64,000 nt of DNA from an uncultured Bacilli bacterium (GTDB lineage Bacteria > Bacillota_I > Bacilli_A > RF39 > UBA660), in assembly GCA_934119955.1 (NCBI GenBank), contig CAKOSZ010000001.1, forward strand, positions 251,332 through 315,331, read 5' to 3'. The notes beneath the pieces are model-generated. The model was not told the origin of the DNA and did not search any database. It saw nothing but the letters and a program-made list of their open reading frames with translations. Made by a program: the position numbers and the translations under genes. Shown one piece after another: positions 27,181 through 36,041 of this stretch (the first letter of the stretch is position 1; the number at the start of each line of letters is the position of its first letter).

Positions 27181-27804
27181 ATGAAGGAAGAAAATAACGT
27201 AAACAATGAATGGATAGGTTGGGATGATATAGATAAGGTATGTAATTCTATTTATCCTAATCAAGAACCATTGCATTATGGAACTATTGTTAAATATTAT
27301 TTAGGAGGAAAAGATCCAATAGATGGAATTAGTATTTATGATGCTGGCAGTTATTATCACTTTGTAACATATGGTTTTTCTGAATTATATGAGAAGAAAA
27401 GTGATAATAAAGATGTTAGTGGATTTGGATTTGAATTAACTTTTAAATTAAAGAAATATGATGATATTGATGAGAAAGAATTAAAAAATGTATGTATTAT
27501 ATTACAAGATATTGCAAGATATGTTTTTGAAACTAAAAATATAATTAAAACATATGAATATATTTATACAGGTCAAACTGATGGTATGGATATAGAGCAT
27601 AAATCATCTATTGTTGCCTTTGTAACTATTGAAGATAATTTATTTAAAACTATTAATACGGTAAATGGCAAATTACAATTTATTGAATTAATAGGTATTA
27701 CAAACAATGAACTACAACAAATATTAAATAAAGTTAAACCTCGACAAGAAATAATTAATGAAATTGTATCTAAATACGGAGATATCACAGATTATAAAAG
27801 ATAA
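27181..27804 (+). CDS. SUFU-domain protein, candidate immunity protein
   Basis: The 207-residue protein shows the suppressor-of-fused fold signature: HFVTYGFSELYEKK followed by SGFGFELTFKLKK, then LQDIARYVF. Bacterial SUFU-domain proteins are a recognised immunity superfamily in polymorphic toxin loci. Its place as the last gene of the cassette fits neutralisation of the lipase-like protein at 25132. It has no signal peptide, so it would act in the cytoplasm. A terminator follows. Assignment of its cognate toxin is inference. Confidence 0.72.
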   Translation: MKEENNVNNEWIGWDDIDKVCNSIYPNQEPLHYGTIVKYYLGGKDPIDGISIYDAGSYYHFVTYGFSELYEKKSDNKDVSGFGFELTFKLKKYDDIDEKELKNVCIILQDIARYVFETKNIIKTYEYIYTGQTDGMDIEHKSSIVAFVTIEDNLFKTINTVNGKLQFIELIGITNNELQQILNKVKPRQEIINEIVSKYGDITDYKR

Positions 27805-27825
27805 TTAAAACTGTTCTTAAAACTT

Positions 27826-27849
27826 AAAGAGAAATTAATCTCTTTTTTT
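27826..27849 (+). terminator. Terminator of the type VII cassette
   Basis: AAAGAGA pairs with TCTCTTT around AATTAA and runs into T7. The core 23 bases recur exactly at the end of the ligase gene at 29845. Confidence 0.8.
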
Positions 27850-27970
27850 GTGCAATAGGAAAGTTATGCTAAAAACCAAAAAATGCTTAATAAAAATACA
27901 ACAATAAAGCGACTTTTAAATTTTAAAAAATATATATGTTTAAATTAATAAATAAAAAATTAAAAATCGT

Positions 27971-27998
27971 TTGACATAAAAAAATATATATGTATAAT
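27971..27998 (+). promoter_or_regulatory. Promoter of ligase 1, sequence shared with ligase 2
   Basis: TTGACA (27971-27976), 16 bases and TATAAT (27993-27998). The region from about 27943 through the first codons aligns closely with 31668 onward ahead of the paralogous ligase, including ATGTATAATATTTTTAAGGG. Confidence 0.85.
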
Positions 27999-28018
27999 AT
28001 TTTTAAGGGAGGTATTAT

Positions 28019-29845
28019 ATGAAGAATTTACATATTGAAAATAAAGCAGTAGAATTAATGAAAGATAATGAACTTATCTTAGATAAAGAGGAAAGTAAAA
28101 AGATGACTGGTTTAGCATCTATTGATAAGCCATGGGAAAAATGGTACAAGGAAAGTGATAAAAATATAGAAATACCAAGCATTAATTTTTATGATTTCTT
28201 TAAAAGTCAAATAAATAGTTATTCTAATACAAATTTATTAGATTTTATGGGAAGTATTTCTTATAATCAAGAACAAATAGAAAAAGAAGTTGATAACTAT
28301 ATTAAGATGTTTACTAAAATGGGAGTTAAAAAAGGTGAGAAAGTATCTTTTATGTTTATAAATACTCCTGAGGTTGTTTTTATGATTCAGGCTTTAATTA
28401 AAATGGGAGCAGTTAGTAATTTAATTAAATTTGATGAATCACCTGAACGTATTAATTTTTCTTTAAAATTAGCAAAGTCAAAACATTTTATAGTTTCAGA
28501 AGTACCATTTATTATTGAAAATTCATTAAAAGCAATTAATATGGATAATGATGTTTCTAAAATAATATCAGTTCCAGTAGCATATTCTCTTGGAGATAAA
28601 CTTAGTAAACTACCTAAAAATGATATGATAGTGCCATTTAATGAAGTAAAAGAAAATAATGATGATGTATTAACACAAACAGTGTCAAATAATCCAGATG
28701 ATACAGTTGTAATTGCATATACTGGGGGATCAACTGGTAATCCAAAAGGAGTAGAATTAACTAATAAAAATTTAATTGCTATGACCCTAGGTTTAAAACA
28801 TAGTAATTTTGGTTTTGAACAAGGGAAAACATCTATGAATATTTTACCACCTGCAATTGCTTATTACTTAAATGCAACTATTGGATTAATGGTTTGTGGT
28901 GTTAAAGTAATTTTAGTACCAGATTTTAAAATAGAAGAATATCCAAATTTAATAGATAAATATAAACCAAATATTATTTATTCTGGACCAATTCTTTTAA
29001 AAGCAATGGCAAAATCAAATGTAAGTGATTTTAGTTATTTAACATCTCCTTGTTCAGGTGGAGATAAATTATTAGTAAATGAAGAAGAAGAAATAAATTT
29101 AGAATTTAAAAAAAGAGGAGCTCTAGCAGTTCAACAAGGTTATGGAGCAAGTGAAGAAACAGCTGTTGCAACATGTAATCCATACAATATGAGAAAAGTT
29201 GGAAGTATAGGAATTCCTATTAATGGTGTTTCTATGGCTATGTTTGAGTATCGTACAGATAAAGAAATTCCTTATGGAAAAAACTTAAAAGGAGAAATTT
29301 GTTTAACTGGTCCAACAGTTATGAAAGGATACTTAGAAAATAAGGAAGCAACTAATCACGTTTTAATGAAACATAGTGATGGTACTATTTGGGTTCATTC
29401 AGATGACTTTGGAATAATGGATGAAGATGGTTTTATTTTCCATAAAGGAAGAGCTAAAAGAATGTTAACAAGAAATGGTGGCAAAGTTTGGCTTGCTGAT
29501 ATTGAAGAAATTGCTAAAACTCTACCTTTCATAGACGATGTATGTGCTTGTAAACTAGATGATGAAATAGAAAGAGAAGTACCGGTTTTACATGTAGTAT
29601 TTAAAGAATCTAATTTAGATGAACAAGAAATGATAGAAATATTAAATAATTTAATTAAAGAAAAATGTCAAGCAACATTTGTTCCAAAATACTATATAAT
29701 TAAAGAAAGTTTACCTTATACAGAAACAAATAAAAAGTTAAATTTCAAACTACTTGATAGTGAAGATATATTAGATAGTAGTAATTATAATATTCAAGGT
29801 AATATTATTAAACCAATTCAAAAAGTAAAAATTAAGAGAAATTAA
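28019..29845 (+). CDS. AMP-forming acyl/aminoacyl ligase, copy 1
   Basis: ANL-superfamily adenylating enzyme (608 aa) that would activate a carboxylic acid with ATP. Visible core motifs: the P-loop YTGGSTGNPKG, the A5 element GYGASEET, the A7 region HSDDFGIMDEDG (the ATP-ribose Asp kept, the usual TGD read as SDD) and a C-terminal LPYTETNKKLNF with the candidate catalytic Lys. The first 45 residues (LHIENKAVELMKDN...GLASIDKPWEKWY) are shared with copy 2 and form a distinct N-terminal element. No carrier-protein domain is attached. Substrate unknown. A GGGAGG site lies before the ATG. It alternates with a kinase-like gene in a duplicated block. Confidence 0.8.
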   Translation: MKNLHIENKAVELMKDNELILDKEESKKMTGLASIDKPWEKWYKESDKNIEIPSINFYDFFKSQINSYSNTNLLDFMGSISYNQEQIEKEVDNYIKMFTKMGVKKGEKVSFMFINTPEVVFMIQALIKMGAVSNLIKFDESPERINFSLKLAKSKHFIVSEVPFIIENSLKAINMDNDVSKIISVPVAYSLGDKLSKLPKNDMIVPFNEVKENNDDVLTQTVSNNPDDTVVIAYTGGSTGNPKGVELTNKNLIAMTLGLKHSNFGFEQGKTSMNILPPAIAYYLNATIGLMVCGVKVILVPDFKIEEYPNLIDKYKPNIIYSGPILLKAMAKSNVSDFSYLTSPCSGGDKLLVNEEEEINLEFKKRGALAVQQGYGASEETAVATCNPYNMRKVGSIGIPINGVSMAMFEYRTDKEIPYGKNLKGEICLTGPTVMKGYLENKEATNHVLMKHSDGTIWVHSDDFGIMDEDGFIFHKGRAKRMLTRNGGKVWLADIEEIAKTLPFIDDVCACKLDDEIEREVPVLHVVFKESNLDEQEMIEILNNLIKEKCQATFVPKYYIIKESLPYTETNKKLNFKLLDSEDILDSSNYNIQGNIIKPIQKVKIKRN

Positions 29846-29857
29846 TCTCTTTTTTTC
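29834..29857 (+). terminator. Terminator overlapping the ligase 1 stop codon
   Basis: AAGAGA pairs with TCTCTT around AATTAA, followed by a T-run. The TAA stop lies in the loop. The core is identical to the one at 27828. Confidence 0.75.
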
Positions 29858-29886
29858 TTGTTGTTTTAAAAAATATTTTATATAAT
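29858..29886 (+). promoter_or_regulatory. Promoter of kinase-like gene 1
   Basis: TTGTTG (29858-29863), 17 bases and TATAAT (29881-29886), 17 bases before the ATG at 29903. Together with the terminator just upstream it shows the gene can be expressed separately from ligase 1. Confidence 0.6.
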
Positions 29887-29902
29887 TAAAATAGGTGATA
29901 TA

Positions 29903-31663
29903 ATGGAAAGTTTTTATTTTACTATTTACGGTTTAGTATTTTTAATTTTATTAATAATAATTTATTTTCCTAAAAAGAAGATAAAATTATTAGAAAACAG
30001 TATTTATTCTATCTTAATTATTGCTACTTTAATATGCAGTTTAACTGAGGTAATAGCCTTTATACTTGTTAAAAATAATATACCATCTAATTCACTTTTA
30101 TACTTATATACTTTAAAAATATTATTTTTAGGATTTTTATCCTGGTTATATTTTTTTAGTTTATATGTAATTATTACAAGTGTTAAAAATAATGAAAATG
30201 AGAATAAATTAAAAAAAATAATTAATAAATCTCTTTATGGATTTGGAATTATTTCATTATTAATAGTGTTTTTACCGATTATTATTACAAATAAAAATGG
30301 TATGTTATTACCAAGTGGTCCAGCTGTTAATTTATTATATATCATTGCATTTATTTGTATTATTATGATGTTATTTACTTTCTTTAAAAATGTAAAAAAA
30401 TTTAAGGATAAAAAATATGTTCCTTTATATTTATTAATAATATTATTTTCTTTTGTTATAGTTATTCAGAATATATTTCCTAGTTTATTACTTATAAATC
30501 CGTCTTTTGTTTTAATTACCTTTGTCATGTATTTTACAATAGAAAATCCAGATGTTAAAATGAATACAGAACTTGCTAAAAATAGAAATTTAATTCAAAA
30601 TGCTATGGAAGAAAAAAATAACTTTTTATTTATTGTTTCAACATCTCTTAGAAATACAATTAATAATTTAAATGAATTAAGTTTAAATGTTATTAAAAAA
30701 GATAGTAAAGGTCTTTTTAAAGAAGATTTATTGGAAATTAATAATGAAATTAAGTATTTATCTTTTACAATAAATGATGTTTTAAATGTATCAACTATGG
30801 ATATAAATGAAATTAAAATAATAGAAAATAAATATAATTTGAAAAAATTAATAGAAAAAATTAAATTAGTAAATAAAGCAAAAGTTAATGATAATTTAAA
30901 TTTTAGAGTAGAATTTAGTTCATCTTTACCAGATTATTTTTATGGTGATAAAACATTATTATCCTTAGTTATTACTTCTTTACTTAATAATGCTTTTAAG
31001 TATACTGAAACTGGTTTTGTTGAACTTAGAATAAATGGTATAGTTAAATATGATATGTGTAGATTAATTATTACAATTGAAGATTCAGGATGTGGTATTA
31101 GTATTTCTGATATAAATAACTTGTTAACTGATAAAAATATAACTAAGAAAGAACTTGAGAGATTAGATACTAATGATTTAAATATTAATTTAATTAAAAA
31201 AATTATTAAGAAAATGGGAGGATACTTTATTATTAAAAGTAAAGTAGGATTTGGAACTGAGGTTAAGTTTGTTTTAGATCAAAAAATAATAGGTCATAAT
31301 GATAATAATAATATTATTATAAATAATAATAAAGTATTGGTTGCAACAAGTGATATTAATTTATTTAAGATTATAAATAAATACTTAGAAAATAATTATT
31401 TAGTAGAAAAATCTTTATATGAACAAGATATAATTGATAAAATAAAAAATAAACAAGAATATAAATATATTTTAATAGATGATAATCTAGATACTAGAGC
31501 TTTACCTATTTTAAATAAAATAAAAACTTTAAATAATAAAATACCTATTATAGTTATTTTAGATAAAGATACATCTGTTATTAAAAAGCAATTTTTAAAA
31601 GATGGTTTTAGTGATTATATATTAAGAAGTAATATAGAAAGTGATATTAAAAAACTTTTATAG
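29903..31663 (+). CDS. Seven-TM histidine-kinase-like protein without the phospho-His (pseudokinase), copy 1
   Basis: About seven hydrophobic segments fill residues 1-215. A helical dimerisation region follows (220-300), then a HATPase domain with N-box SLLNNAFKYT (N363), G1 box EDSGCGIS (D394) and G2-like GFGTEVKF. Residues 475-586 form a receiver-like domain. In the H-box the expected SHELR reads STSLR, so T247 replaces the His, and the dimerisation region contains no His at all. The receiver keeps a central Asp (ILIDDNL) but lacks the acidic pair (VATSD), the Thr and the Lys-Pro. It probably works as a nucleotide-responsive scaffold or sensor, not a classical phosphorelay. It alternates with AMP-ligase genes. 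Confidence 0.8.
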   Translation: MESFYFTIYGLVFLILLIIIYFPKKKIKLLENSIYSILIIATLICSLTEVIAFILVKNNIPSNSLLYLYTLKILFLGFLSWLYFFSLYVIITSVKNNENENKLKKIINKSLYGFGIISLLIVFLPIIITNKNGMLLPSGPAVNLLYIIAFICIIMMLFTFFKNVKKFKDKKYVPLYLLIILFSFVIVIQNIFPSLLLINPSFVLITFVMYFTIENPDVKMNTELAKNRNLIQNAMEEKNNFLFIVSTSLRNTINNLNELSLNVIKKDSKGLFKEDLLEINNEIKYLSFTINDVLNVSTMDINEIKIIENKYNLKKLIEKIKLVNKAKVNDNLNFRVEFSSSLPDYFYGDKTLLSLVITSLLNNAFKYTETGFVELRINGIVKYDMCRLIITIEDSGCGISISDINNLLTDKNITKKELERLDTNDLNINLIKKIIKKMGGYFIIKSKVGFGTEVKFVLDQKIIGHNDNNNIIINNNKVLVATSDINLFKIINKYLENNYLVEKSLYEQDIIDKIKNKQEYKYILIDDNLDTRALPILNKIKTLNNKIPIIVILDKDTSVIKKQFLKDGFSDYILRSNIESDIKKLL

Positions 31664-31693
31664 TGATAATTAATAAATAAAATTTAAAATTAT

Positions 31694-31721
31694 TTGACAT
31701 GTAAAAATAAATATGTATAAT
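31694..31721 (+). promoter_or_regulatory. Promoter of ligase 2
   Basis: TTGACA (31694-31699), 16 bases and TATAAT (31716-31721). Same spacing and near-identical surroundings as the ligase 1 promoter. Confidence 0.85.
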
Positions 31722-31741
31722 ATTTTTAAGGGAGATTTTAT

Positions 31742-33631
31742 ATGAAGAATTTACATATTGAAAATGAAGCAGTAGAATTATTAAAAAATGAAAGTGTTGT
31801 TTTAGATAGAAAAACAAGTAAAAAAATGGTAGGTTTAGCATCTATTGATAAACCTTGGTTAAAATATTACAGAGAAGGTGTTGAAAAGGAATTTGTTCCA
31901 AGTGATTTAATTTATGAAGATATTTTAAAAAGTGCTAGTACTATTCCTAATGTAGTAGCAATTAAATATTTTAATCGTAATATTACGTATTTAGAACTTG
32001 CTAAAAATATTATTGCAGTAAGAAATGCTTATAGTAAAATGGGAATTAAAAAAGGAGATGCAGTTGCATTTACTACTCCCACTTTACCAGAAGTAATTTA
32101 TTCTTTCTTAGCTCTAAATTCCTTAGGAGCAATCTCTTGTTTTATCGATCCAAGAACTGGGGCTGAAAGGATTAAAAAATGTTTAAAAAGTTGTAATGCT
32201 AAAACTCTTATAACAATTGATTTAGCTCTTCCTTTAATTGATAGAATAGTAGAAGACACTAATGTTAGAGAGATTATTTCTTTATCAGCAACTAATTCTT
32301 TAGCGAATGGTTTAAATTATGTATATCGAGGAAAAGATGCAATTGAATCTTTCTTTAAAAAGAAGACTTTAAAAAATAGTTATATTAATTGGCCTAAGTT
32401 TTTTAAAGATGGGAAGAATTTTAGTTCTAAACCAGTTAATTATGAAGAAAAAATGCCAACAGCAATTGTATATACTAGTGGAACTAGTAGTGATCCTAAG
32501 GGAGTTATTGTTAGTAATGATGCTTTAAATGCTCTTGCTTATCAATATGAATTATCAGGTGTTGAACATTATCCTGGTGATAAATTTTTAAATGTTATGC
32601 CACTTTTCTTATTATATGGACTTGCTTGTGGAGTTGTCATGCCACTTAAACTTGGAATGACTAATATTGTAGTTCCTCAAGTAGATTTTTCTAAAATTGG
32701 GGATTTAGTTTTAAAATATAAACCAAAGTATTTCATGTTAAATCCAATTTTATTTGATAATTTAAGAAAATCAAAGGCTATGGAAGGTGCTGATTTATCT
32801 CAAATTGTAAGTGCTGGGGTAGGAGGATCAGGAATAACTCCTAATCAAGAAATAGATGATAATTTATTCTTAGAATCTCATGGCTGTAAAAAGCGTTTAG
32901 GAAAAGGTTATGGAGCAACTGAGGGTGGTTCTGCTCTTGTTGCTGTAACTTCAAATGAAACTGATGCTCTTGGGAGTGCTGGAGTTCCACTTCCTTTGAA
33001 TACTGTTTCAATTTTTAAATATGATTTAGATGAAGATGGAGAAATAATTAGAAGTGATGAAGAACTTTCTTATAATCAAGTAGGAGAAATTTGTGTAACT
33101 GGTCCTACTTTAATGACATCATACTTAAATAATCCTGAATTAACGGAAGAAGTATTAAGAAAACATAAAGATGGTAAAACTTGGCTTCATACAGGTGATT
33201 ATGGAACTATGAACGAAGATGGAAAATTATTTGTTGGTAATAGAATAGGTAGAATGATAATTACTCCTGATTCTCATAATGTTTACTTACCACCAATAGA
33301 AGAAGTAATTTCAAAACATAAAGATGTTGAAGAAGTTGCTGTTGTTGGACGTGATGCACCTGGTTTTGAAAAAGGAAAAAGACCAAAGGCTGTAATAGTT
33401 TTAAAAAACAATGTTGATAAATACAAGTTAGTTCAAGAATTACTTGAAATGCAACAAACCGAACTTCCTGAAAGAGATGTTGCATATTATTATGAATTCT
33501 TAGATAAAATGCCAGTTGCTTTATCTGGAAAAATTGATTATAAAAAATTAGAAAAAGAAATAACAGGAGAATTAATTGAACCAGAAGTTAAAATATCTAG
33601 TTTAATAAAACAAAAAACTTTAAAAAAATAA
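31742..33631 (+). CDS. AMP-forming acyl/aminoacyl ligase, copy 2
   Basis: Paralogue of the 28019 gene (629 aa). It has the P-loop YTSGTSSDPKG (the common TG after the Ser/Thr pair reads SD), A5 GYGATEGGSA, A7 WLHTGDYGTMNEDG, and A10 PVALSGKIDYKKL with the expected catalytic Lys. The N-terminal 30 residues are almost identical to copy 1 (LHIENEAVELLKN), while the rest is more diverged, so the two probably activate different acids. No fused carrier or thioesterase domain. A GGGAG site precedes the ATG. The flanking kinase-like genes are also paralogous, implying duplication of the two-gene unit. Confidence 0.82.
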   Translation: MKNLHIENEAVELLKNESVVLDRKTSKKMVGLASIDKPWLKYYREGVEKEFVPSDLIYEDILKSASTIPNVVAIKYFNRNITYLELAKNIIAVRNAYSKMGIKKGDAVAFTTPTLPEVIYSFLALNSLGAISCFIDPRTGAERIKKCLKSCNAKTLITIDLALPLIDRIVEDTNVREIISLSATNSLANGLNYVYRGKDAIESFFKKKTLKNSYINWPKFFKDGKNFSSKPVNYEEKMPTAIVYTSGTSSDPKGVIVSNDALNALAYQYELSGVEHYPGDKFLNVMPLFLLYGLACGVVMPLKLGMTNIVVPQVDFSKIGDLVLKYKPKYFMLNPILFDNLRKSKAMEGADLSQIVSAGVGGSGITPNQEIDDNLFLESHGCKKRLGKGYGATEGGSALVAVTSNETDALGSAGVPLPLNTVSIFKYDLDEDGEIIRSDEELSYNQVGEICVTGPTLMTSYLNNPELTEEVLRKHKDGKTWLHTGDYGTMNEDGKLFVGNRIGRMIITPDSHNVYLPPIEEVISKHKDVEEVAVVGRDAPGFEKGKRPKAVIVLKNNVDKYKLVQELLEMQQTELPERDVAYYYEFLDKMPVALSGKIDYKKLEKEITGELIEPEVKISSLIKQKTLKK

Positions 33632-33648
33632 TTATAAATATATATCAT

Positions 33649-33681
33649 TTCCTTAATTTATGATACAATTAAACTAAGGAA
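33649..33681 (+). promoter_or_regulatory. Dyad that pairs with the ribosome site of kinase-like gene 2
   Basis: TTCCTTA (33649-33655) and TAAGGAA (33675-33681) are perfect complements. The right arm forms part of the AAGGAAGTG ribosome site of the gene at 33693. Translational control is possible but untested. Confidence 0.35.
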
Positions 33682-33692
33682 GTGATTTTTTT

Positions 33693-35468
33693 ATGAATAT
33701 AGGTTTTACTTTTTCAACATGTAGTCTCTTTTATAGTATTTTATTAACTATTATGTATTTTTCTAAAAAAAGACTTAATCGAGTAGAAAATAAAATCTAT
33801 GGGAGTTTAATAATTTGTAATTTAATAGGCGTAATACTTGCAGTTTCTTGTTATTATACAATCAATAATATGGATAATATGCTTTTTCTAAATTATATAG
33901 TATCTAAATCTTTATTAATATATTATCTTGCTTGGATTACTATTTTTACGATTTATGTTTTTGTTATTTCATATCAAAAGAAAGCAAGAAATGAAGAAGA
34001 AAAAAATAAAAATATTAAAAAAATATCTAAATTATTTATAATTTTATTTTTCTTAATAGCCATTCTTGTTTGTATTTTACCTTTATATTTTTATAATACA
34101 AATGGAATAATTTATTCTTATGGACCAAGTGCTAATTTACTTTATGTTGTAATACCTCTTTATATAATTAGTTTCTTCTTATATATGGTAAAAAATCTTA
34201 AATATTTAAGAAGTAAAGAATATATTCCTTTATTTGTATTTATTCTAATAGGTACGATTGTAACAATTATTCAAAAATTAAATCCAGGTTTATTATTAAT
34301 GACAGCCATGGAAACGTTTATTACTATGCTTATGTATTTTACAATTGAAAACCCAGATGTTAAAATGATTGCTGAATTAAATAAAAATCGTAGTTTAATT
34401 AATAGAACTTTACAAGAAAAATCAAATTTCTTGTTTGTAGCATCAAATAAAGTTACAAATCCTTTAAAAAAAATAATTGATATAACAAATGATACAACTG
34501 GTACAAAACAAGAATTAGAAGAAAAAGTAAAAGAAGTAAATAATTTATCAAGATGCTTATCTTTTACGGTTAATAATATCATGAATGTTTCAACAATGGA
34601 TTCTAATAATATAAAAGTATATAATAATAGTTATAATCCAAGATTATTAATAGAGAAAATAAAACTTAAAAAAGAAAAAGAAGTTAGTAGTAATATTGAT
34701 TTAAGATTTAATATTAGTAATACTTTACCAAATACTTTATATGGAGATAAAACTTTACTTGAAATAGTTATAGAATCTCTTATAAATAATGCTATTAAAA
34801 ATACCAAGGAAGGTTTTATTGAAATAACTTTGGATGTAATAGTTAAATATGATATGTGTCGTATAATATTTGTAGTAGAAGATTCAGGATGTGGAATGTC
34901 GATTGATAAAGTTAATTATTTATTAACAATCGATGAAGAATTAAATGAAGAAGAACTTAAAAGATTAGATACAAATGATGTAAATATTAATACTATTAAA
35001 AAAATTATTAAGAAAATGGGGGGATATTTTACTTTAAAAAGTGAAGATAAAAAGGGAAGTGAAGTTAAGTTTGTCCTAGATCAAAAAATTGAAAATCCTA
35101 TAAAACTTAATTTAAACAGTAATAATGAAATACTTGTAGCATCAAACAATTTAGAACTTACTAATAAAATAGCTAAGATATTAGAAAATAAAGATTATAT
35201 TGTTGATAATTCTATTTATGCAAATGATATCTTTGATAAAATTAAATCAGGTGAAAAGTATAAATATATTATAATAGATGATAGTATTGAAGAAAGAGCT
35301 TTACCTATTTTAAATAAATTAAAAAATATAAATGGTTTTAAAACACCGGTTATTGTTATTTTAAATGATGATACAAGTTTTATAAAAAAACATTTCTTAG
35401 AAGATGGTTTTAGTAATTATATCTTAAAAAGTAGCATGAAAGAAGATATAGAAAGGATATTTAAATAA
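33693..35468 (+). CDS. Seven-TM histidine-kinase-like protein without the phospho-His (pseudokinase), copy 2
   Basis: Same architecture as the 29903 product: seven hydrophobic segments (1-225), dimerisation helices, HATPase (N-box SLINNAIKNT, G1 EDSGCGMS, G2-like KKGSEVKF) and a receiver-like end domain. The H-box reads SNKVTNPL, so N252 replaces the His; the dimerisation region has no His. The receiver keeps IIIDDSI and the final Lys (YILKSS) but not the acidic pair (VASNN) or Thr (VILND). Both paralogues thus independently show a non-His residue at the same position. A one-base stop/start overlap couples it to the GNAT gene at 35468. Confidence 0.8.
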   Translation: MNIGFTFSTCSLFYSILLTIMYFSKKRLNRVENKIYGSLIICNLIGVILAVSCYYTINNMDNMLFLNYIVSKSLLIYYLAWITIFTIYVFVISYQKKARNEEEKNKNIKKISKLFIILFFLIAILVCILPLYFYNTNGIIYSYGPSANLLYVVIPLYIISFFLYMVKNLKYLRSKEYIPLFVFILIGTIVTIIQKLNPGLLLMTAMETFITMLMYFTIENPDVKMIAELNKNRSLINRTLQEKSNFLFVASNKVTNPLKKIIDITNDTTGTKQELEEKVKEVNNLSRCLSFTVNNIMNVSTMDSNNIKVYNNSYNPRLLIEKIKLKKEKEVSSNIDLRFNISNTLPNTLYGDKTLLEIVIESLINNAIKNTKEGFIEITLDVIVKYDMCRIIFVVEDSGCGMSIDKVNYLLTIDEELNEEELKRLDTNDVNINTIKKIIKKMGGYFTLKSEDKKGSEVKFVLDQKIENPIKLNLNSNNEILVASNNLELTNKIAKILENKDYIVDNSIYANDIFDKIKSGEKYKYIIIDDSIEERALPILNKLKNINGFKTPVIVILNDDTSFIKKHFLEDGFSNYILKSSMKEDIERIFK

Positions 35469-36004
35469 TGTATTTTAAAAAGATTGAAACAGAAAGATTA
35501 TATTTATCACCTACAAATGTAGATGATGCAGCAAAATATGTAGAGTGGTTAAATAATCATGAAATAAGTAAATATTTAGGGGGAACATCAAGAATTTATA
35601 CCTTAGATGGTGAGAAAAAATGGATAGAAGAAACTAACCAAAATGGTTATGTCTTTGCAATTGTTAGTAAAGATAAAGATAAATTAATAGGTAATTGTGG
35701 TTTTGTTACCTTGGATAAATTTAAAGGAAATGCTGAGATTGGAATATTTATAGGAGATAATGACTATTTAGGAAAAGGTTATGGAACCGAAGTATTAAAA
35801 GCCTTAGTAAAATATGGTTTTGATCATTTGCTTTTAAATAATATAATGTTAAAAGTATTTTCCTTTAATGAAAGAGCTATTAAAAGTTATAAAAAAGTTG
35901 GTTTTAAAGAATTTGGTAGACGTCATAAGTGTTATAATATAGAAAATACCTGGTATGATGAAATTTATATGGAAATATTAAGAGAAGATTTTTATAAAGA
36001 ATAA
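35468..36004 (+). CDS. GNAT acetyltransferase, RimJ/RimL type
   Basis: The 178-residue protein opens with the RimJ-like ETERLYLSPT and has the acetyl-CoA-binding motif YLGKGYGTEVLKAL plus the motif B region FNERAIKSYKKVGFKEFG. This family acetylates N-terminal amines of ribosomal proteins or small amines and antibiotics; the substrate here is not evident. The ATG overlaps the stop of the upstream kinase-like gene (TAATG), so it is co-translated with it. Confidence 0.85.
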   Translation: MYFKKIETERLYLSPTNVDDAAKYVEWLNNHEISKYLGGTSRIYTLDGEKKWIEETNQNGYVFAIVSKDKDKLIGNCGFVTLDKFKGNAEIGIFIGDNDYLGKGYGTEVLKALVKYGFDHLLLNNIMLKVFSFNERAIKSYKKVGFKEFGRRHKCYNIENTWYDEIYMEILREDFYKE

Positions 36005-36041
36005 AAAGTAAATATTTGGTTAACCTAGTACTGGTGATATT

